Positions 45,675-53,374 of a DNA stretch of 64,000 nucleotides are shown here, in pieces. The number at the start of each line of letters is the position of its first letter. Positions within the stretch are counted from its first letter, which is position 1. The notes beneath the pieces are model-generated. The model was not told the origin of the DNA, searched no databases, and saw nothing but the letters and a program-made list of their open reading frames with translations. Both the position numbers and the translations under genes were made by a program. The stretch is from an uncultured Xylophilus sp. (GTDB lineage: Bacteria > Pseudomonadota > Gammaproteobacteria > Burkholderiales > Burkholderiaceae_C). The stretch is taken from NCBI GenBank assembly GCA_913776965.1, contig CAJYQL010000128.1:62001-126000 (forward strand), read 5' to 3'.

Positions 45675-46051
45675 GGCAGGACTCCCGTCCGCAGGTGCAC
45701 GAGCAGAAGCGCACCCAGCACCGCGGCCGGCACCAGCAGCCCGGCATAGGCCCGGGCGAGACTGCGGGCGGCGAACACACCCATCACCGCGCAGGGATAC
45801 ACCACGAACGCCGCCAGCGTGCCGGTGACCACCGCCTCCACCCGCGTCATCGGCAGCCACACCGACAGCGTCGCCGCCACCAGCGCCGACAGCCCGTAGC
45901 CGCCGCCGATCGCCACGACTGTGCGGGCCGCCACGCCGAGTCTGTAGCGCAGCCCCGTGCTGCCCGCAAGCCACCCGCGGCCGCGCATGGAGGGCGAGGC
46001 CTCGGCGCGCGAGGCGGACGGCAATGGACGGGGCGGGACGGAGGAATTCAT
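45671..46051 (-). CDS. DUF3649 family membrane protein
   Basis: A 126-residue protein with a polar N-terminus and three hydrophobic segments (VVAIGGGYGLSALVAATLSV; VTGTLAAFVVYPCAVMGVF; AGLLVPAAVLGALLLVHL). DUF3649 proteins are regular partners of PepSY and DUF3325 proteins in siderophore-related operons. The ATG at 46051 has GAATTCCTCC-type Shine-Dalgarno sequence (CCTCC on the plus strand at the opposite side is weak), so an ATG at 46105 is an alternative start. It is coupled to PepSY downstream and is 135 bp from DUF4198 upstream. Confidence 0.8.
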   Translation of the reverse strand: MNSSVPPRPLPSASRAEASPSMRGRGWLAGSTGLRYRLGVAARTVVAIGGGYGLSALVAATLSVWLPMTRVEAVVTGTLAAFVVYPCAVMGVFAARSLARAYAGLLVPAAVLGALLLVHLRTGVLP

Positions 46052-46186
46052 CGGCGAGGTCGAGGACCGGAACATGCAGCGCGCGGGCTTTTCAGTCGAG
46101 GACATCGGGTATCCGGCGGTGCCGGTCGGCCGATGTCTCCCGTACAGGATGGACGGCGAGGCGCGAAGCGCCCCGGCCGAGGAACG

Positions 46187-46813
46187 CTACGGTGCCAGGA
46201 AGGTCAGGGTCGCCACGTGCCGCGTCTGGCTGTAGGGCTTGCCGTCCCAGGAGCCGCTGCCGTTCGTGTCGAGGTGGACCATCTCCGCGACGTACTGCCC
46301 CGGCCACGGCGTTTGCAGCGTCACGCGGCCCAGGTTGTCGGTCTTGAACTTCTTCTCCCACTTGGGCGGCCCGGACAGCACGACGTCCTTGCCGGCCAGC
46401 GGCTGGCCGGCGAGCAGCAGCACGAAGGTGTTGGCGTTCGGCGCCGTGGGCACCAATTCCAGCGGGTTGCGCGGCTGCGTCTCGGTGCGGCCGGTCTTGG
46501 CCTGGTAGAGACTGATCGTGCCCTTATCGTTGACATAGCCGCCCACCAGCCGTGCGTCGGCCTGCGGTGCGGCCTGGAACATCAGATGGTCGTGGTGGCG
46601 CATCACCGGCAGCAGCGTGCCGTCGGGTGCAGGTGCACGCGGCGCCGTGACGAGCTTCAGGTAACCGGTGTCGGTCTCTCGCACGTCGTCCGCCCATTCG
46701 CCGAAATAGGCGCGCGCCGTGCCGTCGGCACCCACCGGCTCCAGCCAGACGACATGAGCCTGGGCGCAGCCGAAGGTGGTCAGCAGGGCCGCGAACAGAG
46801 TGGGTTTGAGCAT
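46187..46813 (-). CDS. DUF4198 family periplasmic protein
   Basis: A 208-residue exported protein. The signal peptide is MLKPTLFAALLTTFGCAQA, cleaved before HVVWLEP. The mature N-terminus starts with His, as in many DUF4198/NikM-type proteins, and the rest is beta-rich with an Ig-like C-terminal part (GRVTLQTPWPGQYVAEMVHL). DUF4198 proteins are linked to metal uptake. GAGAG precedes the ATG at 46813. It heads the DUF4198-DUF3649-PepSY-DUF3325 run, with a Fur-like site directly upstream. Confidence 0.88.
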   Translation of the reverse strand: MLKPTLFAALLTTFGCAQAHVVWLEPVGADGTARAYFGEWADDVRETDTGYLKLVTAPRAPAPDGTLLPVMRHHDHLMFQAAPQADARLVGGYVNDKGTISLYQAKTGRTETQPRNPLELVPTAPNANTFVLLLAGQPLAGKDVVLSGPPKWEKKFKTDNLGRVTLQTPWPGQYVAEMVHLDTNGSGSWDGKPYSQTRHVATLTFLAP

Positions 46814-46830
46814 AGGAACTCTCAATGAGA

Positions 46831-46858
46831 AATAAACACGAATTGTTCTTATTCTATG
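46831..46858. promoter_or_regulatory. Candidate Fur box upstream of the DUF4198 operon
   Basis: AATAAACACGAATTGTTCTT followed by ATTCTATG, 18 bp upstream of the DUF4198 start and overlapping the expected promoter. It shares TTCTTATTC with the site before the TonB receptor. The two best-placed AT-rich sites in this region having the same core suggests a common iron-responsive regulator. Confidence 0.42.
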
Positions 46859-47100
46859 TGTTTGCTGTGGAGTTGCAGGAACAAGCGGTGTGGAAACTGC
46901 AGACCGTCAACGTAACTGCGGTCGCATTACGCGTCCACGCGTTCACGCGCAGTTGTCGGAACTCGGGTGACCTACCTGCCGCTGGCTTACCGGATTTGCC
47001 ATGGCTCGGCACCGTCGGCCTCGCCTGGGGCGGGTGAATGCCTCGATTCACACGGTCCCGCAATCCACCGCCTCATCGTTCGGCCAGCGATGAAAGCCCA

Positions 47101-47130
47101 ACGAAAAACGGGCCCGCAGGCCCGTTTCGT
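47101..47130 (-). terminator. Rho-independent terminator, U tract on the minus strand, without an adjacent gene
   Basis: AACGGGCC and GGCCCGTT pair around a CGCA loop, with further ACGAAA/TTTCGT pairing. On the minus strand the stem is followed by TTTTTCGT. No minus-strand gene ends near it: the right neighbour is the plus-strand integrase. It may have belonged to a gene displaced by the island. The flanking 46859-47410 stretch holds no other supported gene. Confidence 0.6.
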
Positions 47131-47169
47131 ACATTCGCTGGCGGAAGCTCAGACCGCAACATCCTAACT

Positions 47170-47260
47170 GCAACGCAGTGCAAGGGCAACCATGCCAGTG
47201 CAAAAATTGCGTAGGGGCAACGGGTTAGCCATACCGTCATGTGCACCACCGTGCAAGAAA
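47170..47260. repeat. Clustered GTGCAA repeats upstream of the integrase
   Basis: CAGTGCAA occurs at 47177-47184 and 47196-47203, and CCGTGCAA at 47249-47256, with GGGCAAC at 47184-47190 and GGGGCAACGG at 47214-47223. Short direct repeats just upstream of a P4-type integrase are usual for arm-type binding sites and attL. There is no tRNA gene here to mark the core site. Confidence 0.35.
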
Positions 47261-47410
47261 AAGCACTAGTATGCAGTTAATAATGTGGGTAACATGAAGG
47301 GTAAATACGCCCCTCCGGGTGGCTTTCTTTCTGAGCGTTGGCCGGTATGCCCGCCCTATTGGCTTTGCGCCGACCGCCGGCGTTATGGCCCCACCCTTAC
47401 CCCGCCCAAC

Positions 47411-48658
47411 ATGACCCACCGCCAACTCCTGCGCCCCGTCGACCTGCGTAGCAAACCACCGGGCTACCACTTGGACGGCCACGGCCTCTACCTGCAAGTA
47501 GCCAAAAACTGCCACGGCCGCTCTTGGATCCTGCGGTACACCATGGAAGGCAAAACGCGGGAAATGGGTTTGGGCTCGATCGACGACTTCGGCCTGGCTG
47601 AAGCCCGAATACGCGCTAACCGCTTTCGCCAGCAGATCGCAGACGGCATCGACCCGGTCGGCGAACGCCAGAAAGCCAAGGCCGCCCGCAAAGCCGAGAA
47701 AGTGGCTGCCGAGGCGCAGGCCCAAGCACAAGTTCAAGCCAGCACCACCTTTCGGCACTGCGCCCAGGAATACCACCACACCCACAAAGACGAGTGGAAG
47801 AACGCCAAGCACGGCGAGCAGTGGATCAACACGCTGGCGACCTACGCCTTCCCGGCCGTTGGAGACCTACCAATTGGAGAAGTAGGCAAGCCCCAGATCG
47901 TCAAAGCGCTGGCCCCCATTTGGAAGGACAAAGCCGAGACTGCCAGCCGGGTCCTGCAGCGCATTCGTACCGTGATGAACTACGGCGCCGCCAAGGACTA
48001 CTGCCTGGGTCTGGACGCTGAGGTATGGAAGCAAGTCAAGCTGGCGCTGGGTACCAACGACCGTGCTCGTAAGGTCGAGCACCATGCTTCGTGTCCGTAC
48101 AAGGATGTCCCTGCCCTCCTTCATGCGGTCCGACAGAGCACCGCCACTACCCAAGTCAAGTTGGCTTTCGAGTTCACGATCTTGACGGCTGCGCGCTCGG
48201 GCGAAGTGCGAGGAGCACGATGGGCAGAGGTGGATGCCCAGATGCAGCACTGGACCATTCCCGGTGACCGGATGAAGGCTAGCCGGGAGCACCGGGTGCC
48301 ACTGTCAGCGCGGGCCAAGGAGATCCTGCGCCAAGCAAAGCAACAGCAGGAATATGCAGGCTTCCGCGACCCGGAACTGATCTTTTGCAACCCGAAGGGT
48401 CAGGCCTACAGCGATATGACCTTCACCCAGCTGCTGCGAAGGCTCGGGTTCAACTACACCATGCACGGGTTCCGATCGAGCTTCCGGGTCTGGGGCATGG
48501 AGGCGACGGACTATCCGCATGAACTGCTGGAGATGGCGCTGGCGCACGTGGTGGGGGATCAGACGGTGCGAGCTTATGCGCGAGGTGATATGGCGCAAAG
48601 GCGGCTGCAGTTGATGGAGGATTGGTCGAAAGCTGCGCAAACCAGCAACGACAAATAG
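47411..48658 (+). CDS. P4-type tyrosine site-specific integrase
   Basis: A 415-residue integrase. N-terminal DUF4102 domain (about residues 8-90, from DLRSKPPGYHLDGHGLYLQV), core-binding domain (about 112-200) and catalytic domain (about 225-400). Catalytic residues are R262 (TAARSGEV), H352/R355 (MHGFRSS), H379 (ALAHVVG) and nucleophile Y389 (VRAYARGD). All are present, so it should be active. ATG 47411 is chosen because it begins the family-like N-terminus; an ATG at 47294 is possible. It marks the left side of a lower-GC accessory region. Confidence 0.93.
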   Translation: MTHRQLLRPVDLRSKPPGYHLDGHGLYLQVAKNCHGRSWILRYTMEGKTREMGLGSIDDFGLAEARIRANRFRQQIADGIDPVGERQKAKAARKAEKVAAEAQAQAQVQASTTFRHCAQEYHHTHKDEWKNAKHGEQWINTLATYAFPAVGDLPIGEVGKPQIVKALAPIWKDKAETASRVLQRIRTVMNYGAAKDYCLGLDAEVWKQVKLALGTNDRARKVEHHASCPYKDVPALLHAVRQSTATTQVKLAFEFTILTAARSGEVRGARWAEVDAQMQHWTIPGDRMKASREHRVPLSARAKEILRQAKQQQEYAGFRDPELIFCNPKGQAYSDMTFTQLLRRLGFNYTMHGFRSSFRVWGMEATDYPHELLEMALAHVVGDQTVRAYARGDMAQRRLQLMEDWSKAAQTSNDK

Positions 48659-48812
48659 GTTGCAGAGCCCAATCATCGACGTTACTAAGGGCGTGATTGA
48701 CGAGGCAATTGCAAAGACTCGAAAACGCGGAAGGGTATTTCGATTGAACAATTCCTGCTTTTCTTGCCTAGCTGAGTTAGTATGCTCACCACAATTAACT
48801 TGGGAGCCATTG

Positions 48813-49112
48813 ATGGCAAGCTACAAAGAACTTCTGCAGCAACGCGAACAACTCGAAAAGCAAATCGCTGAGACACGCCAAACCGAGATGAGCGCCGCTG
48901 TGCAACGGGTGCGCGCCATGATCGACGAATTTGGTTTAACGCAAGAAGACATTTTTCCGTCTGGCTCGACTCGCAAGGTAAGTTCGGCAAAAGGCACGGC
49001 CGTTGCAGCTAAATATCGTGACCCGTCGACTGGCGCCACGTGGACGGGGCGAGGCAAGCCTCCGCTGTGGATTAAGGACAAGAACCGGGACGATTTCCTT
49101 ATCAATCAATGA
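48813..49112 (+). CDS. H-NS histone-like nucleoid-associated protein
   Basis: A 99-residue H-NS family protein of the betaproteobacterial type (Bv3F/BpH3-like). The N-terminal oligomerising coiled coil (about residues 2-40) is followed by a linker and the DNA-binding motif YRDPSTGATWTGRGKPPLWI. It would silence AT-rich foreign DNA, which fits its place at the front of the lower-GC island. GGGAG precedes the ATG by eight bases. A strong terminator follows after 54 bp, so it is transcribed alone. Confidence 0.93.
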   Translation: MASYKELLQQREQLEKQIAETRQTEMSAAVQRVRAMIDEFGLTQEDIFPSGSTRKVSSAKGTAVAAKYRDPSTGATWTGRGKPPLWIKDKNRDDFLINQ

Positions 49113-49166
49113 CTGATTAGGTGACGCTAAGTATTCGATGAAATCTCAGCACCAAGAACATTAAAG

Positions 49167-49206
49167 CGAGGGGATGATACTAATATTTATCATCCCCTCG
49201 TTTTTT
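49167..49206 (+). terminator. Terminator of the hns-like gene
   Basis: A perfect 13-bp stem, CGAGGGGATGATA with TATCATCCCCTCG, an 8-base loop, and six Ts. It lies 54 bp past the H-NS stop. Its right arm and T tract recur at 55.57 kb and 63.10 kb without the left arm. Confidence 0.92.
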
Positions 49207-49222
49207 GTGGTGGTGAGGGTCC
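49185..49222. repeat. Direct repeat copy A (right half of the hns terminator)
   Basis: ATTTATCATCCCCTCG, then six Ts, a short spacer, and GAGGGTCC. Copies B (55574) and C (63097) share ATTTATCATCCC, a T tract, and GAgAGTCC/GAAGTCC after a similar spacer. This copy is part of a complete hairpin. Confidence 0.6.
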
Positions 49223-49637
49223 AGCGGGTGCCCAAGGTCCACCCCACGACTTTCGCGCGCGAAACCGAGAACTTTTCTAGGGGAATGCGATACCGCAAGT
49301 GCTAGCAGCGAAAGCGGTCCTGCGGGCTTGGTACGGCGGCGTTTTTATTCGGACCGCGAGGCAGAAAGGCCATGTTTGCCACCATGCCGACTGTCGACGC
49401 TGCCGGCGCTGCTGATGACCTGCCGACTGGCTGTTGCTACGGCCGAGCGTCGTACTAATCATCTTGCGTCCTTCGATTCGTGCGAGGACCGGTAGCGCGC
49501 TTCTGGGCGTCGCGTATCTTTAGTTATCGAAGTTTTGCATCCGACGCATTAAAAGTGCCAGCATCCTCGGCGCCACAATGGATCTGCAATTTGAGAGCTC
49601 GATTGCTCCCACGCCCACGCAGCGTCCAGAGCTTTTT
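49223..49637. other. Intergenic stretch with no supported gene
   Basis: About 415 bp between the H-NS terminator and the LysR stop. Only short open frames without coding signs are present. A small inverted repeat GACTTTCGC/GCGAAACC (about 49247-49266) resembles GACTTTCGCTTGCGAAACC at about 63198-63216, next to repeat copy C. This may be shared junction sequence. Confidence 0.5.
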
Positions 49638-50534
49638 TCAGTTTCGAGCGAATTGCATGGCTAGAAAGTCGACGAGCGCACGTACTCTTTGCGGTACAAA
49701 TCGACCGCTAGGCATGACAGCATGCAACTCATAGCGCTCCCCCTCCCACTCAGGCAAAAGCCTGAGGAGTCGCCCTGCCCGTAGATCCCCTTCTACATCG
49801 AGACGAGCTTTGTAGAGGACACCTGCGCCAGCAACCGCCCACTGATGCGCGATCGCTGCATCATCGGCACTGCGGTCGCCCGACACCCGCACCGCAGTTG
49901 CCTGACCGTCCCGAACGAACTGCCATGTCGTGTAGCGCTGGTAGCCGATGTGAAAGATCAGGCAGTTGTGGTTGAGGAGGTCGTGGGGCGATCTCGGAGT
50001 GCCATGACGTTCAATATAAGCCGGTGCAGCACACAAAACCCGCTCCGTGATCGCGAGCGGTCGGGCTACCAATTGCGAATCTGCCAAGACGCCATATCGC
50101 AGCGCTAGGTCGACTGCGTCGCGCACGATGTCCTGCACGCGATCGCTTGCATGCAGTGTGAGCTGCACCCCGGGATGCGCCTGAAGAAATGCGTCGAGCC
50201 AAGGCAGCAGAACGCTGCGCGACAGATCTGAGGGTGCGGACAGCCGCACACTGCCGATCAAGGCATCTGATCCAGCTGTGGCCTGCGCTTCCCCTTCTTG
50301 GAGCAATTCCAGCGCCCGACGTGCATAGTCAAGTAGTCGCTCGCCTTCCTCCGTCGGCCGCAACGCCCGGGTCGACCGCTCAAAAAGTCGAACACCCAAT
50401 TGCCGCTCCATCCTTTTGAGAGCAGCACTGGCTGCTGCAGGAGTGCAACCTACTGCGCGTGCTGCCGCGGAAAGTGAACCCTGTTGCGCAGTCTGCAGCA
50501 GCAAATTCAAGTCGGCAGTACTTTCAATCTTCAT
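49638..50534 (-). CDS. LysR family transcriptional regulator
   Basis: A 298-residue LysR-type regulator with an N-terminal helix-turn-helix (about residues 5-62; GCTPAAASAALKRMERQLG) and a PBP2_CrgA-like effector domain. It is divergent from the MDR dehydrogenase at 50620 with an 85-bp gap. That gap holds the inverted pair TTCATTTG (50530) and CAAATGAA (50566), a possible binding region. CrgA-like regulators often control a neighbouring oxidoreductase, as seems the case here. Confidence 0.92.
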   Translation of the reverse strand: MKIESTADLNLLLQTAQQGSLSAAARAVGCTPAAASAALKRMERQLGVRLFERSTRALRPTEEGERLLDYARRALELLQEGEAQATAGSDALIGSVRLSAPSDLSRSVLLPWLDAFLQAHPGVQLTLHASDRVQDIVRDAVDLALRYGVLADSQLVARPLAITERVLCAAPAYIERHGTPRSPHDLLNHNCLIFHIGYQRYTTWQFVRDGQATAVRVSGDRSADDAAIAHQWAVAGAGVLYKARLDVEGDLRAGRLLRLLPEWEGERYELHAVMPSGRFVPQRVRALVDFLAMQFARN

Positions 50535-50619
50535 TTGTGGATGTTTCTTCGGCGAGACGGCTTATCAAATGAATACTGAAATTCTAAAGTTTGTTCACCA
50601 CCAACGCGCAAAGCATTCC

Positions 50620-51633
50620 ATGAAAGCCATCGGCTACTTTCACCCCCTCTCCATTGATCATCCCGACGCCCTGCTCGATATCGAGTTGCCTGCGCCCACG
50701 ATTGGCCCGCGTGACCTCCTAGTGCGGGTACACGCGGTATCGGTCAACCCCGTCGATACCAAGATCCGACGCGGTGTGACGCCAGAGGCCGGCCAAGCCA
50801 AAGTGTTAGGCTGGGACGCAGTAGGCGTGGTCGAGGCGGTCGGCCAGCACGTACAGCACTACGGTCCAGGAGACCGTGTGTATTACGCCGGTTCCATTGC
50901 CCGGACTGGCACCAATGCCGAACTCCACGCAGTGGACGAGCGAATTGTTGGCCGCGCCCCGGTTCGTCTCGACGATGGACAGGCAGCGGCGTTGCCACTG
51001 ACTGCGATCACGGCATGGGAGTTGTTGTTCGAGCGGCTTGGAATACGCGAGGGAGGGGGAGCCGGCGAGCGCCTGCTGATTGTCGGTGGTGCCGGCGGAG
51101 TGGGTTCTATGCTGATTCAGCTGGCCCGGCAGCTGACGCAGCTCGAAGTCATTGCGACGGCATCGAGGCCGGAGACCCGCGAGTGGTGCCTGGACCTCGG
51201 TGCACATGCAGTCATCGACCACACTCGTCCCCTCGCGGGCGAACTGGCAGCCGCTGGCCGAGCACCGGTGCACTATGTCGCATCGCTCACCCAGACCGAT
51301 CAGCACTACGAGCAGATCATCGAATGTCTACGCCCTCAAGGCCGACTTGGATTGATCGATGATCCGGCAGTGCCACTCGACGTAATGAAGCTCAAGCGCA
51401 AGAGCATCTCGATGCATTGGGAACTGATGTTCACCCGCTCGCTCTTCGAGACAGAAGACATTGATCAGCAGCGGCTGCTACTCAATCGGGTGGCCGACCT
51501 GGTGGACGAGCGGCGGCTCCGAACGACGCTCGCGGAGCATCTCGGTACAGTGAATGCGTCGAATCTGCGCCGCGCCCACGCGCTGGTCGAAAGCGGCAAG
51601 GTGCGAGGGAAGGTGGTCCTCGAAGGATTCTGA
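50620..51633 (+). CDS. Zinc-binding alcohol dehydrogenase-family (MDR) oxidoreductase
   Basis: A 337-residue medium-chain dehydrogenase of the COG0604/ZADH2-like group. GroES-like half with VRVHAVSVNPVDTKIRRG; nucleotide-binding GGAGGVGSMLIQLARQ (about residues 153-168). No catalytic zinc ligands are obvious, so a quinone or enone reductase role using NADPH is more likely than alcohol oxidation. ATG 50620 is chosen from the family start MKAIGYFHPL; an upstream in-frame ATG at 50569 would add 17 residues. Divergent from, and likely controlled by, the LysR gene. Confidence 0.9.
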   Translation: MKAIGYFHPLSIDHPDALLDIELPAPTIGPRDLLVRVHAVSVNPVDTKIRRGVTPEAGQAKVLGWDAVGVVEAVGQHVQHYGPGDRVYYAGSIARTGTNAELHAVDERIVGRAPVRLDDGQAAALPLTAITAWELLFERLGIREGGGAGERLLIVGGAGGVGSMLIQLARQLTQLEVIATASRPETREWCLDLGAHAVIDHTRPLAGELAAAGRAPVHYVASLTQTDQHYEQIIECLRPQGRLGLIDDPAVPLDVMKLKRKSISMHWELMFTRSLFETEDIDQQRLLLNRVADLVDERRLRTTLAEHLGTVNASNLRRAHALVESGKVRGKVVLEGF

Positions 51634-51648
51634 TGCGTAATGGTGCGC

Positions 51649-52401
51649 TCACTCGCTAACGGCTGATGCTTCAGCGACCGTTCGTGTGCTGCGCCGCCTC
51701 GTACCACGCTGCCCCGTTGTCGCCGCCTGCTGCGCAGTCATGGAGGCAAGGATGCTCTCGCATTTATGTTTCAAGTGCGTTTTGAGGATGCTGGACAGCG
51801 CGGCGCCATCGCGCCGCATCAATGCGTTTTGCATGCCCTCATGCTCTGCCATGGCCCGCGCCCAGATGTCGTCGGACATCGGTGACGCGAAGCGGATGCG
51901 CGAGATTCGGGCATTCAACGTGCTGTAGACCCCGATCAGCACAGGATTGCGGGTGGCGTCGACGATAGAGCTGTGGATACGCATATTCAATGCGTAGTAG
52001 GCCGCCATGTCGTGCCGGTTGCGACATGCACGCATCTCATCGTGCATCGTCTGTAGTGCGTCGATTTCCTCCGGGCTGATGCGCTCGCACGCCTGCTCTC
52101 CGGCCAACGCCTCCAGCGCGCCCGCCACCGAGAACAGCCCCTCGGCTTCCGCGATCGACAGCGCACGAACGCGAGCGCCTCGATTCGGCAGCAACTCTAC
52201 ATGGCCCTCCGCAGCAAGCACCTTAAGTGCCTCACGCAAGGGTGTACGCGACACGCCAAAACGTTCGCACAGCGCGGCCTCCGGGACCTTGTCTCCCTCA
52301 ACGAATTCTCCAGCCACAAAGACCTCGCGCAGGCGCTCTAGCAGGCTGGTATGCACAGTGGTTGACGCGGTTTTTGAATTCATTTTGCGTATTTCATGCA
52401 T
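51649..52401 (-). CDS. GntR/FadR family transcriptional regulator
   Basis: A 250-residue GntR-type regulator. Winged helix-turn-helix at about residues 18-80 (PEAALCERFGVSRTPLREAL) and an FCD ligand domain at about 95-220 with metal-type His/Asp positions (D, H in NMRIHSSIVDATRNP and AEHEGMQNAL). FCD regulators usually answer to organic acids. Start ATG 52401, or ATG 52383. It is divergent from the racemase-fold gene at 52548, whose promoter region has a clear dyad. It probably represses that transport-catabolic unit. A basic Thr/Arg tail ends the protein. Confidence 0.92.
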   Translation of the reverse strand: MHEIRKMNSKTASTTVHTSLLERLREVFVAGEFVEGDKVPEAALCERFGVSRTPLREALKVLAAEGHVELLPNRGARVRALSIAEAEGLFSVAGALEALAGEQACERISPEEIDALQTMHDEMRACRNRHDMAAYYALNMRIHSSIVDATRNPVLIGVYSTLNARISRIRFASPMSDDIWARAMAEHEGMQNALMRRDGAALSSILKTHLKHKCESILASMTAQQAATTGQRGTRRRSTRTVAEASAVSE

Positions 52402-52450
52402 CTTTAATGCACCATCTAACGAAATTTTAGCGACCTATGAATGCAAAAAG

Positions 52451-52505
52451 TTGACAGTCTTGACAAAGACCAGCTACAGTTTAAATGCATTCACAAACGT
52501 TGTGA
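52451..52505 (+). promoter_or_regulatory. Candidate promoter and operator for the racemase-fold operon
   Basis: TTGACA at 52451-52456 is 18 bp from TACAGT at 52475-52480, a sigma70-like pair. Just downstream, TCACAA-ACG-TTGTGA at 52491-52505 is a perfect 6-bp inverted repeat, well placed to block transcription. The divergent GntR protein is the likely binder. The ATGCATT motif also recurs three times in this gap. Confidence 0.5.
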
Positions 52506-52547
52506 GTGACGCAAAAACTGACCTTTAAAGTATCTCAAGGACATGAA

Positions 52548-53351
52548 ATGAATGCATTTCAGCAGGGCATCAAGGAAATCGACGGTTCTACACACGATGA
52601 TCGGCGCTATGTGAACGCGTTGGGGCCCCGGGGCGTCATCGGCATCATGACGCCAGGACCCAACGTCAATGTCGAGAACGAAATGATGGACATGCGGCCA
52701 CGCGGTGTCATCAATGCTGTTGATCGCTACTACGTGCCCAACCAGAAGATCGCAGCCGATGAGGACTGGTCCATCATCATGAAGAACGTGGCGGCGAACC
52801 TCGACGACTCTGTGCGGCGTCTCAACGAAGCGCTGATCGACCATCTGGTTCTCGGGATGTCTTCGCAGAGCTACATGGGTGGCGAGAAAGGAAGCTTTGC
52901 GCTTCTCGAGCATCTGGAGAAGACGTCCGGTGTTCCGGTCACGATGGGCGCTCAATCTGCAGAACAGGCTTTCCGTCTGTGCGGTGCCAAGAAGGTCGCG
53001 CTCCTCACTCCGTACTACCCGGTGATCGAGCACAACGCGATCAGCTATTTCGAATCGCGCGGCTTCGAAGTTGTGCACGTCGAGGGTTTGAAATGCGAAA
53101 GCATCATTCACGTCGCATCACAGACTTATGAGCAGCTCGCCGACGCCACCCTGCGCTGCGAGGCCAGCAAGCCTGACGCCATCTTGCAGCTGGGCACTAA
53201 TCTGGCCTACGCGCGGGTTGCCAATGATGCGGAGAAGTGGCTGCGTAAACCTGTGTTCGCCTCGGGGCCGGTCATCTATTGGTCGGCGCTGCGCAAGATG
53301 GGCATCAAGGACCAGTGCACGGGCTTCGGCAGCCTGATGGAATTCCACTGA
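52548..53351 (+). CDS. Maleate isomerase/Asp-Glu racemase-fold protein without catalytic cysteines
   Basis: A 267-residue protein of the maleate cis-trans isomerase/arylmalonate decarboxylase branch of the Asp/Glu racemase fold. Normal members use two Cys, one after strand 3 and one in a CTN motif. Here the first site reads LVLGMSSQSYMGG and the second LQLGTNLAYARV, with Ser and Gly in place of Cys. Other fold marks are retained (RGVIGIMTPGPN, KKVALLTPYYPVIEH). So it either uses other residues or has a new role. ATG 52548 follows AAGGAC. It begins an operon with Bug (23-bp gap) and DctP. Confidence 0.82.
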   Translation: MNAFQQGIKEIDGSTHDDRRYVNALGPRGVIGIMTPGPNVNVENEMMDMRPRGVINAVDRYYVPNQKIAADEDWSIIMKNVAANLDDSVRRLNEALIDHLVLGMSSQSYMGGEKGSFALLEHLEKTSGVPVTMGAQSAEQAFRLCGAKKVALLTPYYPVIEHNAISYFESRGFEVVHVEGLKCESIIHVASQTYEQLADATLRCEASKPDAILQLGTNLAYARVANDAEKWLRKPVFASGPVIYWSALRKMGIKDQCTGFGSLMEFH

Positions 53352-53374
53352 GTCCGGCTGGAGGAGACAACACC

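Noticed and set aside
47170..47260. CRISPR-like array
   Set aside because: The GTGCAA repeats are only about eight bases long with uneven spacing, so they are better read as integrase arm sites or chance.
46826..47410. Possible tRNA gene upstream of the integrase
   Set aside because: I looked for a T-loop GGTTCGA pattern and acceptor pairing on both strands and found none; only a terminator and short repeats are present.
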